DNA from: Balneolia bacterium
GTDB lineage: Bacteria > Bacteroidota > Rhodothermia > Balneolales > Cyclonatronaceae
Direction: 5' to 3'
DNA: 8,074 nucleotides
Assembly (NCBI GenBank): GCA_003566395.1
Contig: PXDL01000369.1
Coordinates: forward strand, 1-8,074
In this document: piece after piece, positions 5,260 through 8,074 of the stretch
How the letters are laid out: each line of letters begins with the position of its first letter
Numbering within the stretch: the stretch's first letter is position 1
The notes under the pieces: model-generated
The model's input: only the letters and a program-made list of their open reading frames with translations
What the model was told of the DNA's origin: nothing
The model's database searches: none
Made by a program: the position numbers and the translations under genes

Positions 5260-7791
5260 ATGAGTCCTGAATCCCAATCTTCGCAAAGCACACAGGTTCA
5301 GGACAAACCTGAATGCAGTATCCTCTTTCTGTTCTACAATCAGGCGCAGGAAGCCGAGCAGATACTTACGCCTTTTCTGGAGTTAAAAGAGCTCCGGGCC
5401 GAGCTTATTATCATAGACGACGGCTCCACCGATGAAACCAACAGCGTGATCGAGTCGCTGCTTCAGCACTATCAGCACGAGCAGGCCTACTATTTCTGTC
5501 ATGATCTGCGAAGAGGTGTGGGACAAAGTCTGAACGAAGCTCTCGGGCAGGCATCTTCGGAAACCATCCTTTATGCAGATAAAGCCGTTGAGCTCAGAGA
5601 GACCGGTTTTCGGGAGCTCATCCGCGATCTCGGGCGCAGCTCGGATGCCTACACCGTGCCGGTAAACAATCCGGCCCTGCAGCCTTCAACCATGACCCGG
5701 CATCTGGAGCAGAAGAAAATTCCGGCTTCGGTAAATTACCTTTTCCGGGCCGATCGTATCCGCACCGACCGGATGTTTTTCAATCCCTTTATCCAGTCGG
5801 GCCACACGGCCGAACTCCTTCTGCGGGCCGGCACATCCGCCCAGTTTATGGAAGCGTCCGCTTTTTTTACGATGCCGTATCCGGAGCAAACCTACTCCGA
5901 CCTGACGCCCCACGATGCGGAGCTGATCCTTTTTCAGGCACGGCATCACGCGGCGGAGCTTTTCACAGACGACGAAGACGGTTTGGATGTGGACCAGCGC
6001 TACGAAAAAGCGTTTGCCCTGAAAGTGGACGGCCGCATTACCGAAGCGCTTCAGCTGTGTGATACCATTCTGAAAAAACATCCCCGCCACGATGAAACCA
6101 TCGAGCTGAAAATAGAACTACTCCAGCGGCTTAAGCAGTTTGTGAAGGCCTCGGAGTTGAAGCATCGCCGGACACAGGACAAACAGCGTTTCTCCCCAGG
6201 CGGACAGGAACCTGATGCCGAAACCACGCCTTACGAATCTCCGCTCATCACGCTTCAAAATCCCAATCCGGACTTATGGGATACGGCCGATTCCGATTTT
6301 TCTGAAGACGAAGGAGAGGCCGCACCGGCTCCGCTTTTTGATGATCAGCAAACCAAAGACGCCGGGGTTGATGAAACTGCATCGCCCCAAACCGAAACCG
6401 GGCAGGATGAACACGAACCCGCGCCTGATAAAGAAGAAACTGAACCCGAAGAGGATGAGCAGGCAGAGCCGGTACCGTATGAACGTCCGGGGCATTTTCG
6501 GCATTCGGTAGTAGTGCCGGTTACGGGTATGGGGCTTCCGTTTCTGGAGAACCTGATGATTTGCATGCACGAATTCGGTACGCCCGAAGACACCGAGCTT
6601 ATTGTAATTGACAACGCTTCTATGGATGAAACCTGGGAGTACCTCAAACAGCTCAGCGACAATCACTTTTTTCATATCAGGGTGATTCAGAACGAGACGA
6701 ACGCAGGTTTCGCGGCATCGGCCAATATCGGGATTGAAAAAGCCGAAGGAGAGTACATCATCATTATGCATAATGATGTTTCTCCTGACAGCAATATTCC
6801 TGCCGAGCTTGCCGACATTCTTGATTCGCATCCTCTGGCGGCACTTGCCGGACCGGTTACCGATTGCAGTATGAATGAAGAGCAGCTCATCAGCCCGGCA
6901 GAAGATTCGGGCGAAACGGCAGAAATCAGCTACCTCGACAGCTTCTGTATCGCCATGAGGAAATCGGACGGTTACAGATTCCGGGAGGCATACGGACCCG
7001 CCTGGTTCGACGATATGGACCTGAGTATGAAGGTGAAGCAGGACGGCAAGAAAGTACTGCTCGCAAAAGGCGTATTCCTTCGACACTATCTGGGCGGCAC
7101 CACCGATCAGCTTGGGCTCGGGCCGGACTCCGCGGTCTTTTACGAAAATTTGAAAGCGTTTAACGAGCACTGGAAAATAGACGCGGAGCTGCCCGACATG
7201 GATGAAAAAGTACACCCGCTTGAACATGTTTTTCAGATCGGCAAAGTGGTAAATCCCCTCTATCCGTTTGATGCGCATGTGGAGCTGCTCAAAGAACTAT
7301 TCACCGACGAAGTGCAGGCCGAGCTCAGCGAATTCCGGGATTTAAATGATGATGCCCTCATCTGCTTTATCCGCGCCATGATGACCATCGACAACCGCTT
7401 TATGATGCGGAATCTTGAAGAACAGCTCAGCGGTCCGCTTGACGAGGAAACCGGCCTGGAGCTGGTTCAGTACTATTTCGACCGAAATATTTTTTCCCGC
7501 TGCCGCAAGCATCTGGCCAATATCAAGGGTGAAGTAACCCCGGCCCGCAAACTTTTCGAGCTCCGTATTGCCTGGGGAGAAAAAGATATGGAAGAAGCTG
7601 CCGGCCACCTCGAAGACATGCTCACCCATTTCCCGGCTCATCCTGAAGTAAACCGGATTGCCGGATTGATGCATCAGCAAAAAGGAAACAAAGAAGAGAG
7701 CGAATCCTTCTTTTCGGTAGCCGGCCAGATGGATCCCTTCCGGTTTCCGTGGCCCGAACCCGAACCTGATTTCGAAGAACAGCAGAACTGA
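5260..7791 (+). CDS. Tandem GT2 glycosyltransferase with TPR-like regions
   Basis: Probable cytosolic family-2 (GT-A fold) glycosyltransferase transferring a nucleotide-activated sugar; the acceptor is unknown. It has 843 residues and no signal peptide or membrane segment. Domains in order: a GT2-like module (about 17-205) with IIDDGSTDET (51-60) but a degenerate DXD region (LYADKAV, 104-110) and GHTAE (181-185) where an acidic pair is expected; two TPR-like helix pairs (about 245-302); an acidic Pro/Glu/Asp-rich, presumably disordered linker (about 310-408); a second GT2 module (about 415-640) that looks complete, with VIDNASMDET (449-458), NAGFAASANIGI, MHNDVSPD (503-510; HND as the DXD-type motif), WFDDMDLSMKVKQDGKKV (582-599) and HYLGGTT (609-615); and a helical C-terminal region with at least one TPR (about 764-826). 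The ATG at 5260 lacks a Shine-Dalgarno, but no other Met occurs before residue 145. The GT2 plus TPR arrangement recalls protein glycosyltransferases such as SunS-type enzymes, so a protein substrate is a reasonable guess. A single-gene unit with its own terminator. Confidence 0.88.
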   Translation: MSPESQSSQSTQVQDKPECSILFLFYNQAQEAEQILTPFLELKELRAELIIIDDGSTDETNSVIESLLQHYQHEQAYYFCHDLRRGVGQSLNEALGQASSETILYADKAVELRETGFRELIRDLGRSSDAYTVPVNNPALQPSTMTRHLEQKKIPASVNYLFRADRIRTDRMFFNPFIQSGHTAELLLRAGTSAQFMEASAFFTMPYPEQTYSDLTPHDAELILFQARHHAAELFTDDEDGLDVDQRYEKAFALKVDGRITEALQLCDTILKKHPRHDETIELKIELLQRLKQFVKASELKHRRTQDKQRFSPGGQEPDAETTPYESPLITLQNPNPDLWDTADSDFSEDEGEAAPAPLFDDQQTKDAGVDETASPQTETGQDEHEPAPDKEETEPEEDEQAEPVPYERPGHFRHSVVVPVTGMGLPFLENLMICMHEFGTPEDTELIVIDNASMDETWEYLKQLSDNHFFHIRVIQNETNAGFAASANIGIEKAEGEYIIIMHNDVSPDSNIPAELADILDSHPLAALAGPVTDCSMNEEQLISPAEDSGETAEISYLDSFCIAMRKSDGYRFREAYGPAWFDDMDLSMKVKQDGKKVLLAKGVFLRHYLGGTTDQLGLGPDSAVFYENLKAFNEHWKIDAELPDMDEKVHPLEHVFQIGKVVNPLYPFDAHVELLKELFTDEVQAELSEFRDLNDDALICFIRAMMTIDNRFMMRNLEEQLSGPLDEETGLELVQYYFDRNIFSRCRKHLANIKGEVTPARKLFELRIAWGEKDMEEAAGHLEDMLTHFPAHPEVNRIAGLMHQQKGNKEESESFFSVAGQMDPFRFPWPEPEPDFEEQQN

Positions 7792-7812
7792 TCACGGCGA
7801 TTTAAAAAAACT

Positions 7813-7853
7813 AAAGCCCCCGACTTTTATACAATAAACCGGGGGCTTTTTTT
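7813..7853 (+). terminator. Rho-independent terminator after the glycosyltransferase gene
   Basis: A perfect 10-bp stem pairs AAAGCCCCCG (7813-7822) with CGGGGGCTTT (7840-7849) around a 17-base A/T-rich loop, followed by a run of seven Ts (7847-7853). It begins about 20 bases after the stop codon. The A-rich 5' flank (7801-7815) could give some leftward activity as well. Confidence 0.9.
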
Positions 7854-7871
7854 ATTCGGTAAGGTCCGAAT
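7854..7871. repeat. Small perfect inverted repeat after the terminator
   Basis: ATTCGG (7854-7859) and CCGAAT (7866-7871) are perfect inverted copies around the 6-base loop TAAGGT. The hairpin abuts the T-run of the terminator. It may be a secondary terminator or processing element, or a chance palindrome; there is no T-run after it. Confidence 0.4.
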
Positions 7872-7947
7872 CACATATCTACCTGAGTTCGATTCTAAAT
7901 CAGCTCAGTTACCGTCCTCTATTTACCCTGTAAAGATCCATATGTGA
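7871..7947. repeat. Nested inverted repeats in the gene-poor tail
   Basis: TCACATAT (7871-7878) is inverted as ATATGTGA (7940-7947). Inside that pair, CTGAG (7883-7887) is inverted as CTCAG (7904-7908). The two pairs nest without crossing, so they could form a branched RNA fold on either strand, but neither is long and the material between is not well paired by eye. No RNA family is recognised. The stretch 7792-7978 holds no gene that I can support. Confidence 0.3.
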
Positions 7948-7980
7948 CAAGGTATTTTAAAAACACATAGTCAGATAGCG

Positions 7981-7996
7981 CCAACCCATGGGTTGG
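7981..7996. promoter_or_regulatory. Perfect 16-bp palindrome, possible operator
   Basis: CCAACCCATGGGTTGG reads the same on both strands with no spacer. Its centre is the ATG of the possible gene starting at 7988. It could be a dimeric repressor site or could hide the start codon in an RNA hairpin. No protein that would bind it is encoded in the window. Confidence 0.35.
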
Positions 7997-8074
7997 AAGC
8001 AAATACATGACTTAGAACCACTGTTGTCCGGGGAAACTGATTCTTCCTGTATCCGTTGGCAGCATGTTTTTGTC
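7988..8074 (+). CDS. Possible 5' end of an unrecognised gene, running off the window
   Basis: An ATG at 7988 opens 29 codons without a stop to the end of the window, beginning MGWKQIHDLEPLLSG. An in-frame TAG at 7976 limits how far upstream the frame could extend. There is no Shine-Dalgarno, and codons such as ATA and TTA are less favoured in the neighbouring genes. Open frames of this length arise often by chance, and two minus-strand frames are also open over much of the same stretch. I do not recognise the peptide. It is listed because the strand, its position after a terminator and the palindrome at its start fit a new transcription unit. Confidence 0.2.
   Translation, partial: MGWKQIHDLEPLLSGETDSSCIRWQHVFV

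Noticed and set aside
5034..5270. Small plus-strand frame in the divergent intergenic region
   Set aside because: It overlaps the beginning of both neighbouring genes, would occupy their promoters, and shows no conserved features.
6274..7278. Minus-strand open frame of 334 codons inside the glycosyltransferase gene
   Set aside because: It is antisense to the second GT2 module, whose motifs are clear. The translation is rich in Arg, Phe and Val, as expected of an antisense shadow.
7887..7910. tRNA-like fragments: GTTCGATTC (7887-7895, like a T-loop) and AGCTCAGTT (7902-7910, like a D-arm)
   Set aside because: They are in the wrong order for one tRNA, the bases flanking the T-loop do not form a five-base stem, and there is no anticodon arm, acceptor stem or CCA end. 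Most likely coincidence; a tRNA attachment-site remnant cannot be supported.
8012..8074. Minus-strand frame of 20 codons ending ISFPGQQWF at a stop at 8012-8014, resembling the aromatic end of an outer-membrane barrel
   Set aside because: Too short to identify. The other minus-strand frames are also open here and the plus strand has an ATG-initiated frame, so coding on this strand cannot be decided.

Overview
The window looks like ordinary chromosomal DNA from a Gram-negative bacterium, most likely of the Bacteroidota/Rhodothermota/Balneolota sphere. That placement is inference. It rests on the look of the S9 peptidase (secreted, N-terminal sandwich domain, beta-propeller, hydrolase), on the usual absence of Shine-Dalgarno sequences, on intergenic TTCAGAAT repeats, and on an acidic glycosyltransferase linker that would suit a salt-loving organism. 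I see no transposase, integrase, CRISPR array, toxin-antitoxin pair or recognisable defence gene.

Layout: the window opens with a rho-independent terminator of an unseen upstream gene (4-42), followed by a leader of about 350 bases that holds a short direct-repeat cluster. Next comes a two-gene operon, hflK (391-1392) and hflC (1394-2329), separated by one base. It encodes the two SPFH/band-7 membrane proteins that form the cage around the FtsH protease. A strong terminator (2351-2389) closes the operon, and a convergent gene on the minus strand (2394-5009) encodes a secreted S9-family (prolyl oligopeptidase-like) serine peptidase with an intact catalytic triad. A divergent intergenic region of about 250 bases (5010-5259) separates it from a large plus-strand gene (5260-7791). 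That gene encodes an 843-residue cytosolic protein with two GT2 glycosyltransferase modules, two tetratricopeptide (TPR)-like regions and a long acidic Pro/Glu-rich linker. A textbook terminator (7813-7853) follows. The last 220 bases are gene-poor and rich in inverted repeats, and may contain the start of another gene at 7988 that runs off the window.

The genes do not form one pathway. HflK/HflC (membrane-protein quality control) and the S9 peptidase (extracytoplasmic peptide breakdown) are both proteolysis-related but are convergently transcribed, so they are probably separate units. The glycosyltransferase has its own promoter region and terminator and appears monocistronic.

I cannot see a convincing undescribed system. 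The best lead is the tandem glycosyltransferase. Its first GT2 module has lost both the DXD-type metal/nucleotide-binding motif and the acidic catalytic motif, while the second keeps them. This suggests a pseudo-enzyme plus enzyme fusion, possibly for protein glycosylation. Secondary leads are two competing hflK starts, a palindrome inside a candidate promoter upstream of the glycosyltransferase, and a perfect 16-bp palindrome centred on the ATG of the possible last gene.
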